In this document: positions 1 through 12,620 of the stretch, piece by piece
Position numbering within the stretch: position 1 is the first letter of the stretch
Layout: each line of letters opens with the position of its first letter
Assembly (NCBI RefSeq): GCF_041381155.1
Contig: NC_091134.1
Coordinates: 10,882,755-10,946,754 of the forward strand
From: Argopecten irradians
Lineage: Eukaryota > Mollusca > Bivalvia > Pectinida > Pectinidae
Direction of reading: 5' to 3'
Length of the DNA: 64,000 bases
Program-made: the position numbers and the translations under genes
The notes under the pieces: model-generated
What the model saw: only the letters and a program-made list of their open reading frames with translations
Told to the model about the DNA's origin: nothing
Database searches by the model: none

Positions 1-440
1 TTTTCTACTGTAGAAGAACAGGGAAAATACACATTCCTGTCAAGTGCCCCGACCAAGATTCGAACCCGGGTCTCCGGCGTGGATATCTAAGGCTCTACTG
101 ACTGAGCCAAAGAAGCATGCTCCTTTACCTTAGTGACAGAGACCATATTTAACACTATTTACAAACCACACCGACCCTCTCCTTTTACACTTCTCCCCCT
201 GTTATTCTTGAGATTTCCTAAATCTCAACCCCAGACTCTTTAACCATCTTCCATGGGTTATTTAGTTGGGCGCCAATGTAGAAGAACAGGGAAAATACAC
301 ATTCCTGTCGAGTGCCCGACCAGGAATCGAACCCAGGTCTCCGGCGTGGAAATCCACGGTTCTACTGACTGAGCCAAAGAAGACTGAGTGACAGAGACCG
401 TATTTAACACTATTTACAAACCACACCGACCCGCTCATTT
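1..440 (-). mobile_element. two tRNA-derived SINE copies
   Basis: Two related copies (about 1-190 and 275-440) read on the minus strand as a tRNA-like head followed by an unrelated tail. Each has an A-box-like stretch (TTGGCTCAGTCAGTAGA) and a B-box-like stretch (GGGTTCGAATC or GGGTTCGATTCC), then a tail containing GGGAAAATACACATTCC on the plus strand. A shared flank, ACAGAGACC to CACACCGACCC, occurs beside both. They look like SINEs rather than functional tRNAs because no proper acceptor stem closes around the head. Confidence 0.7.
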
Positions 441-2272
441 TACACTAGAGCAATGGGGGGTATTATTGTCAGGTTAAGCATCTCCGGGATATAGCAAAGC
501 CATGTCACACAGTTGACTTAAAAATGTGATATGGTTGTCTATACCATTATCCGTGTTCGTAACAGGTGCGTTCGTTTTCAGCGTTAATCGTGATAATAAG
601 GGAGAATTTATTATTTGCACTTCTGTTTGAACGGAGGCAGTTATCGTCAAGTCTTTGTTATTTCACCTATTAAAAGTACATTTTCTCACCTTGTGCCACA
701 TATGTGATTCATGTTAATATTGCATATACAATTTGAAGACAATATTGATATTTACTTGTTCTGGTATATTGATGACAGTTTAACTGTTACACATATTAAA
801 TGTAGTAAAACCACAATTCACCTGACATATTTTGTTGACAGAGACTTCCTCAGGTAATTAATATATCATATAATGACTCCTTTCTTGCATTTATAAATAT
901 ATTGGCAATGGATTGCCAGTTAATGTAGTTCTACATTCACACTTATTAAAAATAAATAGATGATTAAATTTCCAATGAAAATTTTTTAAGTAATATAAGT
1001 TAATAATTATGTTTATGTAAAATCATGTGCTCTGTTAAAGAAACATAGACCATGGTATATAGTTCTGATTACTAGTTCTGATATAAGCTTATATATTCTA
1101 TATCAATCCATTCAATGCATTCTGATCATGACTTCAGTAGTATTTTTCTTTACAAGATAACAACCTTCTGGACATCATGGCATATGGATTTGTCTTTAAT
1201 AATTATATTTTGTAACCCAAACCAAAATTTCCAGTTCTTTTGTCCTCTGGTGTAATTCATTCCTACGTAACGTTATTGCCCATATGATAATTTTCCTTTA
1301 GAGACATTCCATCTTTAAGTCATGAAATAAACAATTACAGAAAACATGATAAATTTAACATTAACTAGATATATATCTATTGACCTTTATTGTTTCTCAT
1401 AGACACTGTGGCCTTTTTTTCTTGATTGACGTTTAGAGTTGTCGGCCTTTGATATCCAATCAATGCTAGCATGTTTCAATTTTCAAATAACGTAAATTGT
1501 GATGAAATCTATATTATATATATATATTAATTCCAGTTATTTTCTATATAACTTTACAGACAAATATACATCTGTATGATACTGTTTGTCGTGGACTTCA
1601 TGTAGATATAGATGCAATGAAAGGTACAATACAACATTACATCAATGGTTTTTGTTAAAATGTGTTCCTGAATAAATGAACAAAAAGTTTTAATATAAAC
1701 ACTAATCCATAAAAAAAGAGTTGGATAGAGCCAACATTGTTAGTTTTCAAGGTTATTAGTGGGTTTTGCACTGGATATCCAAGGGTATGAAGGTTGATTG
1801 GAAAATAATGAAAATAAAAAAGTGACAACAATCACAACAGCTTCAGAACTTTGAAGAAGCTCCATACACAGCTGGAAGTGGTCGGCGATAAATAAATCAA
1901 AGAATCAACCACACTGAATCTGTTATGATTGTCATCACCTTTTGATAATCCAATAAGGGGCCAAAGTGTATACATCATCCCCCCCCCCCTTAATATCCAA
2001 TGTACCTATGATATCATTTACACACATAATAGATTTAGTACGTCACATGACATTGATTATGACATCATATATTTGGTTGCGTGCTCATTCCTAGGGAAGT
2101 GTTCAATATTAAATTTTGGGGATGATGAAATTTCTTGATATAATAAGATATTGGAAAATAGCTTACAATGCCGGTATATATGTACTTAAAATATTCATAT
2201 CATACTTAATTTGATATCTGTTTTGTTGTTCAGTTGTTTATCTAAAATTTATATGTTTTGCTGTTTTATCAG
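441..2272. other. 5' flank of the UBXN10-like gene, no gene seen
   Basis: AT-rich sequence with no convincing coding exon. A consensus splice acceptor (TGTTTTATCAG) ends at 2272, 32 bases before the first UBXN10-like codon, so a non-coding first exon and the promoter probably lie somewhere in this stretch. I cannot place the transcription start. Confidence 0.4.
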
Positions 2273-2304
2273 ATGTCTATCAGCTGAAACAACAAGCAGT
2301 TACC

Positions 2305-2468
2305 ATGGATATAGACTCCATGGAGAGGCCAAAGACCAGCACTGGACGGAGAAATCGTCCAAAATCGAGGATGGGCAGAACACCTGTTCAACCAAGATTT
2401 GAAGCAGAGGATGAAAATCAAGGCAGGCCGGCGTCAAGAAGGGGTTATACCCCTGAAACATATAAAAG
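2305..2468 (+). CDS. UBXN10: UBXN10-like coding exon 1
   Basis: ATG at 2305; ends in AAAAG before GTGATA. Encodes the basic N-terminus (RPKTSTGRRNRPKS). Ends with two bases of a split Arg codon. Confidence 0.78.
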
Positions 2469-5400
2469 GTGATAAAGTCAATTCTATAAAACCAATAATG
2501 TATTTTTACAAAGAAAGTTTTGTGAAGGAGATGATTTTGTTCCACCCTCACTTTTGTCTAGTATTTTTCCTTCACCTTTCTCCTCTTTTTTATATTCCCC
2601 CTTTCCCCATTCTGTTTCTACACTCTTTCTCTTTCTCTAAACCCCCTCTTACCTTATAATTACCTACTATGCCCTTTTCCTGTCTTTCTAGACTTCCCAA
2701 CTCTTTCTGGCCTCTTATTCTCTCCCTTTTCTCCTTCACCTACCCTCCTCACTCGTTATACCCTCCCCTCTCCTTTCCCCTGTTCCTCCTCTTTTCCATC
2801 TCATCATGCCCCTCTCTTCCTACTTTCCTTCCCCCTCTTTTTCTACTCTCTCCCTTCTTTCCAAACATTCTACCCTTTCACATGTACCTCCTCCCCACTC
2901 TTCTTCCTCCTTCCATTCTCTCCTCTTCACTCTTCCTCCATTCCCCTGTTCCTGCTCCTCTCCCCTTTCTTTCTCTTTCTGTTATTTGCCTTTCTATCCT
3001 ACTATGGGGTAATTTATTGATAGAGTCACTGTAAATCTGCCTCCAAAAATTTGATGGACTTTTTTGAGATTTTACCGAGATGTGAGAGCTCCTTGATGCT
3101 ATCAGGCAGCTGATTTATCTAATACATTCACTGACTTTACCATGAAATACTTGACCCTGTTTATACTGTATTCAATGTTTGTAATTACATTATTTCAGAC
3201 ATGACTATGATGAATACTCACGCCAGACTCTGACACTAGACAGCCAGATTAGTTCAGATGATAGTAGTGGACTGAGTCCCCCTACATCTCCAGCTGGACG
3301 TCAAGGTTCTCCTGTCCAAATGCGTCCAAGCCCTGCACCACAGTCAAGACCACGGCAAAGTCCTTTTGGAGAGAGAATGCAAATGTCTCCATCAAACAGA
3401 CAGCAGAGATTATCTGGATTTCAAAGTCCAGCATTGACACCTAGTCCACAACAACGTCCAATGTCAGCTAACAGGTTTAGAACATCTCCCTCAGAAAACT
3501 TCACCAGAAATTCTCCAGCCGATAGGATTAATCAGTCTGCAGGAGATACTGCCTATTCACAGTTAAGGCGGAAAAGTTCAGGTTCAATGCGTTCTTCGTT
3601 TTCTCGAGATTCTAGCAGACGGGACCAGCCTCATTATGGAAATGAAAATTACATCGAAGACACTTCATCTTATTACCACGAAAGACCACCATCACCCTCC
3701 ACAAATCATCCAACATCAAATCAGGATTACGATGGTTATTATATAAACCAAGATACTGGATATGACAGAAATCAGGAATCGTATCAAGGATATGAACGGA
3801 CTGACCAGGAAAATATATACCATCAGGAGAACAAAAAACAGAGATCTTCAGCAAGAGCTAAATCAGGTAAAAAGCGTCGACCTCCAGGCAGTGCTAGAAA
3901 GAAACAAAATATGCTGGATACAGAACCAGAATCTGTTATTGGTAAGTTCACTTTTTATTTTCATATGCTTTTAATTTGTCAAAATTTTACATATTTTTGC
4001 CATTATGTTTCATCTGTTATTGTGCACAGTTAGTCATCAACCATCTGCCATGCATCATTCAAAAGCCTACTCAACCTTTACCCCAATGTGGATGTTACCA
4101 AATTTAATGTGAATTTTCATTGGAAAAGGAAAAACATAATTTATATAAATGAGTCTGGTCCGACCCTCACAGGCAGTAGAGCGGAGCTCCAAAGGCGGAA
4201 TTTTGCTGAAATTTTGTTTTAAAATTATTACTCTTTGAATGGATTACACCGAGATTTGGTGTGAGACAACATTAGGTGAGGTCAGTCATATTTTATGTAA
4301 ATGAGTGGTAAGAAGGTCCTTTAAATCGCTACTAGTCATAGAGTTCTGCATGGAATGTAACCAAATTTGGCCAGGAATATTCTTGGAGGAAGGGGAATAA
4401 GTTTGTATAAATTTTGGCTCTGACCCCCTGCAGCAGAAAGAGTGATGTCCAATAGAGAAAATTTAAGTTGAATCTTTAAATTCCTTCAGAAAAGAAACAA
4501 TGATCTTGTATTCAGAATATTACTTGACATTTACAATTAGGTGAGCGGTACAGGTCGTCTGGGCCTCTTGTTCAAGGATTATTGTTTACAGGATAATAGC
4601 TGACTTGTTTACATGTAAACTTAGGAAACCAATCCAAATTGAGTCAGAGAATAAATTAATTCTAGTTTTTACTTTTACATTGCTACTTTAATGTTATAAG
4701 GGAAATATTTGGTTGATGGCTTTTGTGGGATACTTTTCACCTCCACAACCTGCCATATCTTTACTAGTAAATTAACTACACTGTTAATGAGTTTCAATTT
4801 GCATCTAAATCTTTACTTTTAAATCATTTCAAATTTCTCATTTTTAATTGGCTAGTAAGATGAATTATTGCTGGATTTTAATTATTTCTCCAGAAAACCT
4901 GCCCACACCTGCCACGATGAGACCTACTTCATCCTTGACACGTTACAAACTGCTACCTGCCATTGGTACACCACAAGCTCCGCGCCGTGATGAAATGTCC
5001 CTGGATTCTCTTTCGCTAAAAACCAAAAGAATGGACTTAAGTCATGAGGAACAATACTCATCGACAAAAGAACCACTATCTGCAGGCCATACAACAGACC
5101 AGCCTTACTCTCGGTCCCTCTATAGATCTGAAAGTGACTTTTCTGAGGAACAGAGGTCAAAAGGTCATTCTGTTTCATCAGAAGATCCGGACAATAGATT
5201 ATTACCAGATTACCAAGGAGCTGAGGAAATGTCTAGTAACCAGGGTAATTCGGTTTCACAGGAGAGTTCCATTTTCATACCTCATAAACTACCTGTAGAA
5301 CCCTCAGATGGGGAGACTCGAATTCTATTGGCTGTGCGATTACTTGATGGATCTCGTAAACAACGCTACTTCAGGGTCACAGACAAGCTTGAAGTGGTTT

Positions 5401-5555
5401 TACAATTCGCAGAGAACTGTGTGAACTGTGCATTGTCCTTGTACGACCTTGTAAGAAATATGCCGCGTGTTGTGTATACAGATTTAAACGTGCTGGTAGG
5501 AGAGGCTGATTTGGAAGACAGGACAGTTTTATATCTGGAGGAGAAAGATTCTTAG
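2305..5555 (+). CDS. UBXN10: UBX-domain protein, UBXN10-like (3 coding exons)
   Basis: Joined exons 2305-2468, 3199-3941 and 4894-5555 give 522 residues in one frame; every junction has GT-AG ends and matching phase. The start ATG sits in a good context (ACCATGG). The C-terminal region (about residues 442-522) reads as a UBX fold, opening with TRILLAVRLLDGSRKQRYF and followed by a DKLEVV strand-helix segment. The rest is low-complexity, rich in Ser, Pro, Gln and Arg, with RPKTSTGRRNRPKS near the start and SSLTRYKLLPAIG in the middle, both resembling short motifs of vertebrate UBXN10. The family binds p97/VCP and the IFT-B complex and acts in cilium assembly. Vertebrate UBXN10 is about 280 residues, so this protein is much longer, mainly through disordered sequence. 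The name is by recalled similarity. Confidence 0.8.
2530..2998 (+). repeat. long pyrimidine-biased tract in intron 1
   Basis: About 470 bases in which the plus strand is overwhelmingly C and T, in irregular CCTT, CTTTC and TCCCC runs with few purines. It fills most of intron 1 of the UBXN10-like gene. The open frames it contains are a by-product of the skewed composition. Confidence 0.75.
3199..3941 (+). CDS. UBXN10: UBXN10-like coding exon 2
   Basis: Acceptor TTATTTCAG ends at 3198; donor GGTAAGTT begins at 3942. Encodes a long disordered Ser/Pro/Gln/Tyr-rich segment ending in a basic patch (KSGKKRRPPGSARKK). It ends with one base of a split Glu codon. Confidence 0.8.
4140..4573 (+). mobile_element. 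3' part of an AGCTCACC-type element
   Basis: Lies in intron 2. It has one or two diverged monomers (ATCGCTACTAGTCATAGAG, CCAAATTTGGCC, TATAAATTTTGGCTCTGACC) and then the tail GGTGAGCGGTACAGG and GGGCCTCTTGTT seen in the 56-59.6 kb cluster. The hairpin 5' end is missing, so this is a decayed 3' fragment. Confidence 0.7.
4894..5555 (+). CDS. UBXN10: UBXN10-like coding exon 3 with UBX domain
   Basis: Acceptor TTATTTCTCCAG ends at 4893; stop TAG at 5553-5555. Encodes the SSLTRYKLLPAIG motif, an acidic/Ser-rich linker and the terminal UBX domain. Confidence 0.82.
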
Positions 5556-8224
5556 TATCTTAGTACATAATCTATAATTAACTATACATAACCTCTTTCA
5601 CCTTTGGAAATATGTCAGACCAATCTGAAATCAAACGCTGCTGGTTCTTGAAGATTATAACTATACAAATGTTAACCACGTTAGGATGGACTTTGATGGA
5701 AACAGAGGATTAATATGGTACAGACCTACGGCTCCAGAATCATTAAATAATTACTTAGCCACTAAAAAAATAATATAAAATCGTTTGTGATTGGCTGCAG
5801 TCTAAACTAGACTTCAGACTGTTTCGTGAATTTTAGACCCAATGTACAGATGGTTTCCAAGATATTACAGAAGTATATAAAACACCATAACATTACAGTC
5901 TGTAATTTGTCACTTCAACCATTCTGATTATTCATAGTCATTTTCTCTCTATATATATTTCATTTTCGTTTTTTTTTTTATACATTTTAAGGACTTGTAA
6001 ATAAGCAGTAGGTATGAATGTGAAAAATATTCAAAAGAACTGTCAAAACAAGAATTATGATATGAAGCAATTGAAATGATTAAAGTAATATAAACCTAGG
6101 TAGTTATGGTGCTTATCCATGTCACACCTTGTAGAGACCTTACAAAAAGCATAGTATTAGTACTAGAAAATAGGGCTTCTCCTTAACCACTGATCAAAAC
6201 TTGACCAAATTTATACTCTCTAATTTTAAATGGTGCATCTGTTTGTATTTGTATGGAAGTAAATTTGGTTATGAGCAAAACCACAGGGGTTTGAGACATG
6301 CTTTTTAGTTCATAGTCCATAATATGCTGTAATATTATGATATGGACTATTTGTTAGCTGGACTTTATGTCAAATCCCTGTAAACAGCCCTGCTGACTTA
6401 TCTCATGAGATAAAATAAATTACCATTTAGCAATGTTAAGATACATGTACTAGGTAGTATGTTTATATATACCAAGTAATAGCTGAATTATAAAATGTTT
6501 GTAGAGAATTTAGAATAACTGTTAGTGAATTAGCATCTAAACTAAATCAGAATTCTTTCGTACCTTTTTTGGTCAGTATGAAATAGTTTAACATTTTCAG
6601 CCAATTTTTTTTTTAATAATTATTATTATTTTTAATTTTAATTATGTAATGTCATGATTTTTTGGTTGAACTGCCATATCTTATTTTAGTGTTATATACC
6701 ATATATGCTTAAATTCTTGGAAAAATCCTAAGATTTTCATCGTGTCAAAATTGTTTTATTTGTAATCTGTGATAGTCATTCGACCAAAAAGTCATTTTAC
6801 AATTATATAATCTTATACAATAATCTTTTAGTAGCATGGCTCGTTAATTGTTTACATTTTTTTTAAGATGTGTTGTTTTGTTTGTTTAAAGTATATATAT
6901 TGTGTTTGTGTTTTTATATATATATAACGTAATTTGAAAAAAACTTTTATCATAATACCTGAATAGTTATTTTCAAGAAATTTTACTACAACCCATGTGT
7001 TTTTCTCTTAAATACATGTATCAATATTTTTATAAAAAAATTGTTATAAAGTCAAACTTAAATAAATCACGGGAACCATGATAACAGTTATCTAAGTATT
7101 CAAGTTATTAGACAAAATTAAGTATATTGAAAGTTAGCTTGAGATTAACAAAGTGCTTCAAATTAAACTGGAATCCCTAGTTATTCCGTCTTTGCATATT
7201 ACAGAGTTAGCTCCCTTGCCTGTAGGTATCGATTGTTACATCATTATTTTGTGAGCGCAATTCACATCGTTTTCTCCGAAACGTATGACGTTACGCTCGC
7301 AAACAGATAATTCTATAGCTACTGTTGTAGCAGAAAAGATATCACCTTCTCAAAGGTGATATCTTTTCCGCTACAACAGTAGCTCATAACTCTGTAATAT
7401 GCAAATTCAGAATAGGAATTGGTGACAATATTAGAGATACAGTTAAACTTCATTTTCTTGACTCATATCTTCAATGAGATATCAAAGCAATAATATAAGA
7501 ATGTTATATTTTTTTTCAAAAACTCATTTTAAAACATCTGAGACCTCAATATAGGTTGAAGTGATCTCGGAGACTGTATAATTCTTTAATGTTTGTGATG
7601 TTTAAAATCATCAGAATTCAAAATTAAGTTCAATGATTATTTTTTCTTGTACATGTCCTTGTAAACAAACCATTTACCATAAATTTGTTGTTTTTTTCCT
7701 ATTCTTTTTACTATACATGTATGTATTTCTACTTCAAATTTCTGATACTATTTAAGCTGGAGTATATTCATGTTGTGTATGTGCCATACTCAAATAGGAG
7801 CAAATTTAATTATTGAAGGCAATATTTATCTGCTTTGAAAATAGCTAAAAATTAATTAAGCTGTGCTTTAGTAAAATCTTCCACAAAAATGTTTCAAGCT
7901 ACCGGTATATATAGCTTTGGGAAAATTTATGTTAATTCATTTAAATTTTTAATTGATAAAGGAAACACAAATTTCATACATTGTGTTCAGATTTAAAATT
8001 GTTATAGTTGCGGTTTTTTTCCAATGTGCTTTCGATTTCAAATACTGCTTTTGAGATTTTTGTTGTTTAATTTTTATATGACCAAAATCAGGATGACCTT
8101 TTGCCATCATATTTTGTCTGTCGTCGAGCTCTGTGCACCATCTGCCGTTTGTAAGACATGTATTTCATATGGAAACTTATTTCTCCCTTACTCAAATGCA
8201 GATTACTACCATTTAGTCTGAAGC
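5556..8224. other. 3' flank of the UBXN10-like gene, no gene seen
   Basis: AT-rich and presumably partly 3' UTR. Several AATAAA hexamers occur (for example near 6412), but I cannot tell which one is used. Contains one MITE-like hairpin, listed separately. Confidence 0.45.
7185..7410. mobile_element. MITE-like element with near-perfect hairpin
   Basis: Positions 7317-7383 form a near-perfect inverted repeat, with arms GCTACTGTTGTAGC and AAAGATATCACCTT around a very short loop. The flanks TTGCATATTACAGAGTTA and TAACTCTGTAATATGCAA form an outer inverted repeat. The inner segment TTGTGAGCGCAATTCAC and GACGTTACGCTCGC has a diverged relative at 40918-41045, so this is a dispersed element. Confidence 0.7.
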
Positions 8225-9160
8225 GTCACTGGGGGAGGACAACTATATTTGATACTAAAATAAATTTTTCTAAAATTTTGTTTTAAAATCTAATTATTCT
8301 TATCCATGAGTGGACCACAACCAAATTTGGTGTGAAACATCATTGGGGAGGACAATCATAATTTAAATAAATGAGCCTGGTCTGACCCCCAGGAACAGGG
8401 AGGGGGAGGGGCGAGGCATAAATAGGGAAAATTGTTAAATATTTATTTGAAAACCCTACTCCTTCTTAAAGATGCTCCACCACTGACAAATGGTATTTTT
8501 TCACTATCAAAAACAGGAGCAGACGATTTTGCATTTTTCTTCAGTTACAAAAGTTACTTATTTTGCACCATTACCACCATTGAAAAGTTTGAGCTTCTAA
8601 TTTTACTTCAAGTTAAAAATATGAAAAATAATTGCATCCCGAAAAAATTCTGTGACACTGTATCTTATATAGAATGAAGTAATGATTGCGCATGCACCAA
8701 AGGGGAAATAAATTATTTCATGTTATTTTTTGTGTTAATTAGGCATATATATACACGATTAAACACTAATTATTGTTCAAATGATGAATATCATTTATGC
8801 TCAGTCGGCGATGGAGCATCTTTAACCCATGAGTAGATTACAACTAGATTTGGTGTGAAAGATATTTGGGTGAATGCAAATGTCTTGTAAATAAACATGG
8901 TAGGTCTGTCCCCCAAAGACTGAGGGGTTGGGTCCAATAGGGGATTTTGCTTGAGTTTTGTCTCAAATTCCTTCTCCCCTTTAACGCTTGTATGGACTAC
9001 AGCCAGGTTTGGTGTGAAACAGAATTGGGAAAAAAATTGTTGGTGCAGGTCCAAGTTTGTTTTTTTTAAATTTTTGCCATGAAAATTTGTATTAAGTGTA
9101 TTTTTGTAAAATAATTTTTTTTGTGAAATGACCACTAAGGCCCATGGACCTCATGTTGTC
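8225..9160 (+). mobile_element. degenerate tandem-monomer element
   Basis: Several diverged monomers carry ACCAAATTTGGTGTGAAAC, ATGAGTRGA and GGTCTGACCCCC, followed by a tail AAGGCCCATGGACCTCATGTTG. It belongs to the same broad class as the 56-59.6 kb cluster but is a different family and badly decayed. The open frames inside are not convincing. Confidence 0.55.
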
Positions 9161-10623
9161 ATTCCATTTACAATAACCTGATATACAGTGTTAGAAATAC
9201 TGTAAACATGAATATTTTCACAAATACTTGTAATCTGGCGATTTGTATGTAAAGAATTTTTGTGGTGGTATTATTTTGCATACCTTTTTTTTAACACTTG
9301 ATACAATCTATTCATTGACAAAACATTTACTCTCCGGGGAAATTTTCGGGTTAAGCGACCAGTTAAATTTCCGCGTTTACGGTAAAATAGTGACCGATAT
9401 GGAATCCATACTGAATTGCTTTTTCTTTAGAGATTCACTCTCAAATTACATGCTTAAGTTGAAATCCACTTACCTGGGTAAATATTACTGTTACAAGATT
9501 AAAATCTCATTAAGTAAAACTGTATATTTTTAGAACCGGTTGATATTACATATGTCTTGCCAAAAATCCTCCCTGCGTGCTAGTTGTTGGGATAATTTAA
9601 CAATTTGAATGTGATTAGCTTTTCTTACCATGATATATATCATATCATTAGTATACTGTTTAGTATGTCTTTGTGTATTAGAGTTACCTGCTCTTGACAG
9701 TAGAATATTAGAGTTACCTGCTCTTGAGAGTAGGTAGAGGTTGTTATATTAGTAATTAGTTTGTTTTCACTGAAAATTACCAGAATGTTATCCTCCATTT
9801 CCTGCTTTAAATAAATATAGCATTACCTTCAATAGGTTCCCTGAATATTAAACATATTTACATGTATGTTCATTAGTTTACCTGCATACCTTAATGTAGG
9901 CCAACTACCTTTGAGAGACAAAAATTCAAAGTTTCTTATAAAGAATAATAACATAGAAAATCTGGTATTGATGGCTTAAGATGCGGTAACAGCACCGCAA
10001 AAATACAAGATTGTCATTGTAATCTTTTAAAGAATGAAGATTTATTTTGCTGTTTTGCCGTCTAGCACAGTGATAGTCAACCAATATGCAGTAATTAGGA
10101 TGACAGCAGGTAACAGAAGACTAGCGTAATGAACATTTTATATATTTAGAGTAAATTGTTTAGAAGGTAATGATAAGTGTAGTGTTAAAAAATTATAGCC
10201 TTTTCAGTTAAGGTGTGTACCTTTGACCATCCATCTATCCTTACAGATATGAGTAGCTCATGTGATGATTATCCTATATTTAAAAGTTTTCAATTTGTAA
10301 ATACGACTTCAAATTTCATGTTCTTGTTTTCGAAATTTAGTCAGGATAAAGAATAATCAGTAAATGTAAATGTTTATTTACCAGAATCAGCATGCTACAG
10401 GGTTTATGAATAGAACAATTTCCCTGCAGACAGATTCCATATATCATTAATATTCTTTAGTTCCCATACACATGCTGACAAGCCTAGTGGTCATTTATTC
10501 ATAAAACAATGTTAATCCAAAATATATATACTTACAGTAATAAAGAATGGCACTTCCCTTGTACAATTTTCTCATCAATAGCTATACAGAAATAAAAATG
10601 ACAAATGTTGATCTTCTCACAGT
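9161..10623. other. no gene seen
   Basis: AT-rich non-coding sequence. The only structure noted is a direct duplication of about 33 bases at 9680-9730 (TTAGAGTTACCTGCTCTTGA twice). Confidence 0.4.
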
Positions 10624-10968
10624 TTAAAGTGAATAGTCAGGCAAAGAAAACCAGTCTAAATGTGTTCATTGGCCTTCCAAAAGTTCTCACATATTAATAT
10701 GACGGTCAAGTTCTTCTTAGTTTCCCAGTTCTGACCATTAAAGTAAAGAAAAGTTGAAAGCATTGAAAGCGAGGCTGCGTGGAAATGTAACCACGGACAT
10801 AGTGAGCCGGGAGGACGTTTTAGAATTTCCATACTTTAAATTAATTTCTTCGTACGCAGACAAATTTTGACGAGAGATTTTATTTTTCCATTTCATAAGA
10901 AATTATACTGGATACATTCACACCATTTTTACCGACTTTAGCCATCCTTGCCCGACTGTTCACTTTAA
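10624..10968. mobile_element. TTAA-flanked MITE
   Basis: Terminal inverted repeats TTAAAGTGAATAGTCAGGCA (left) and, read in reverse, TTAAAGTGAACAGTCGGGCA (right) bound a 345-bp segment that starts and ends in TTAA. No transposase is encoded. TTAA target sites suggest a piggyBac-like mobiliser, but that is inference. Confidence 0.7.
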
Positions 10969-11924
10969 TGTAAATGTATAAATTTGTTCCTATAAAATAT
11001 GATCGCCCTACCTACATTTTCTGAAGGTCAATGCTTATTCATCATTATTTAATAATATAGCTATGTTTTTGAAAATCATTCATGTGTGAAGGTTAGATTG
11101 TGCCAAATGATATCATCAAAAGAAATGGATTATCTAAAATGTTATCTATATGTCAGTAATACATGTAAGAATTAAAAGATGGAGTTCATGACCGTTTGTA
11201 AGTCAGCGAGCTATTTGGCCTATGATGAAGTCTACAAAGGGATCATTTGATCAGTTTTAATTCTTTCACCTGTAAAATAATGATTCATTCTGTATAGAAA
11301 TCATCTCTGTGATATTTTGTTATTATTACTGTTCCACGCTTGAGCTGTTATTTCATCAATAGGTACAGCTATATTCTCCTCTAGACTCTCACACAGTCTA
11401 ATGTCAGCTGTGTAAATATCTTCTATATGGTACCTTGTTAGATACCACACATAAAGTTACGATTTTATTCAGGTAAATCTATATTATAATTCTCTTGTAC
11501 TCTACACATTCCAATATTCTGTGATCATTCATAACATTTAATACACTTGTTGTTGATGTGAAAGTCGCACGAAAACATGGTACAATTATACCACATATTT
11601 CTTATGTTACTTGTGTAATTGTTAGTCTATATATGTTAGATGTTAAATATACATGTATGATTTCAGTCCCTGTGCTATTGTTAGTTGAAGTAAAACATTG
11701 TCAGATCCCTGTGCTATAGACACAGTCACTTTTATACCGTACAGAAATTGCTGCATATTGATGATGCTATTAGTATATTCTGAATAAAAGTGTCTAATTT
11801 AGTAAGTCATATTGTTCTTTGTTATATTTCCAACTCGACTGAAGCTTGATCCAGGATTGCAGCCTTGTAGGGGAAAGAGTAAAACATATTTTATTACACT
11901 GACCTAATCCGCCTCCATAACTAG
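10969..11924. other. no gene seen
   Basis: AT-rich non-coding sequence. An AATAAA near 11783 followed by T/G-rich sequence could be a polyadenylation site, but nothing connects it to a particular transcript. Confidence 0.35.
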
Positions 11925-12620
11925 GTCAGGATGACCTATATTCATCGAGCTCCATCTGTCATTGACCGCTATGCATAAACTTTTCATTCAATCAACTTCT
12001 TCTCAATAACTGAAAGGCCCATGGTACTGATATTTGGTCTGAAGCATTCTTGGATGAAGTGTTACCATGTTTAATCAAATGAATGACCTTGACCTTCATT
12101 CAAGGTCATAGGGGTCACAAACAATTTTTTCTCCATAATCAAAAGCCCTAGGGTACCGATATGTAGCCTGTAACGAGCTGGGATGAAGGGCTACAGAGAT
12201 TGTTCAAATTGTGAATGATCCTAACCTTCATTTAAGGTCACACGGGTCAAAATGCTAAAATCTTTAAACGACTTTCTTTTTAATAACTAAAATGCTTAGA
12301 ACCTTCATATTGGGCATGTGACATGCTTGGATGAAGGGGGTTGTTTGAATGACATTGACCTTCAATCAAGATCACAGGGGTTAAAAATAAAATTGCTTAA
12401 ATCTTCGAACAAATTCTTGTGAATAACTAAGAGACCTGCATGATATTAGGTCTGTGACATGCTTGGATGAAGGACTACCAATTTTGTTCAAATTAATGAC
12501 ATTGACCTTCATTCAAGGTCATGTATCTTCATTCAAGGTCATATGGTTCAAAATGGCTAAAATCTTGTGCTGTAATGTATTTAGTCAGATGACTGTTTCG
12601 GCTCATGGGCCTCTTGTTTC
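11925..12620 (+). mobile_element. tandem-monomer element with AAGGTCA motifs
   Basis: About five diverged monomers share GGTACTGATATTTGGTCTG, CTTGGATGAAG and TGACCTTCATTCAAGGTCA. The tail GGCTCATGGGCCTCTTGTTT matches the 3' end design of the other elements in this window. No intact open frame. Confidence 0.6.

Noticed and set aside
270..390. functional tRNA gene
   Set aside because: A- and B-box-like motifs are present, but the acceptor stem does not pair and the tail is shared between copies, as expected for a SINE. The same applies at 18465, 20805, 39700, 59690 and 63780.
2669..3034. 121-codon open frame rich in Ser, Pro, Leu and Phe
   Set aside because: It lies in the pyrimidine-only tract where stop codons cannot form; it is intronic between two well-supported exons.
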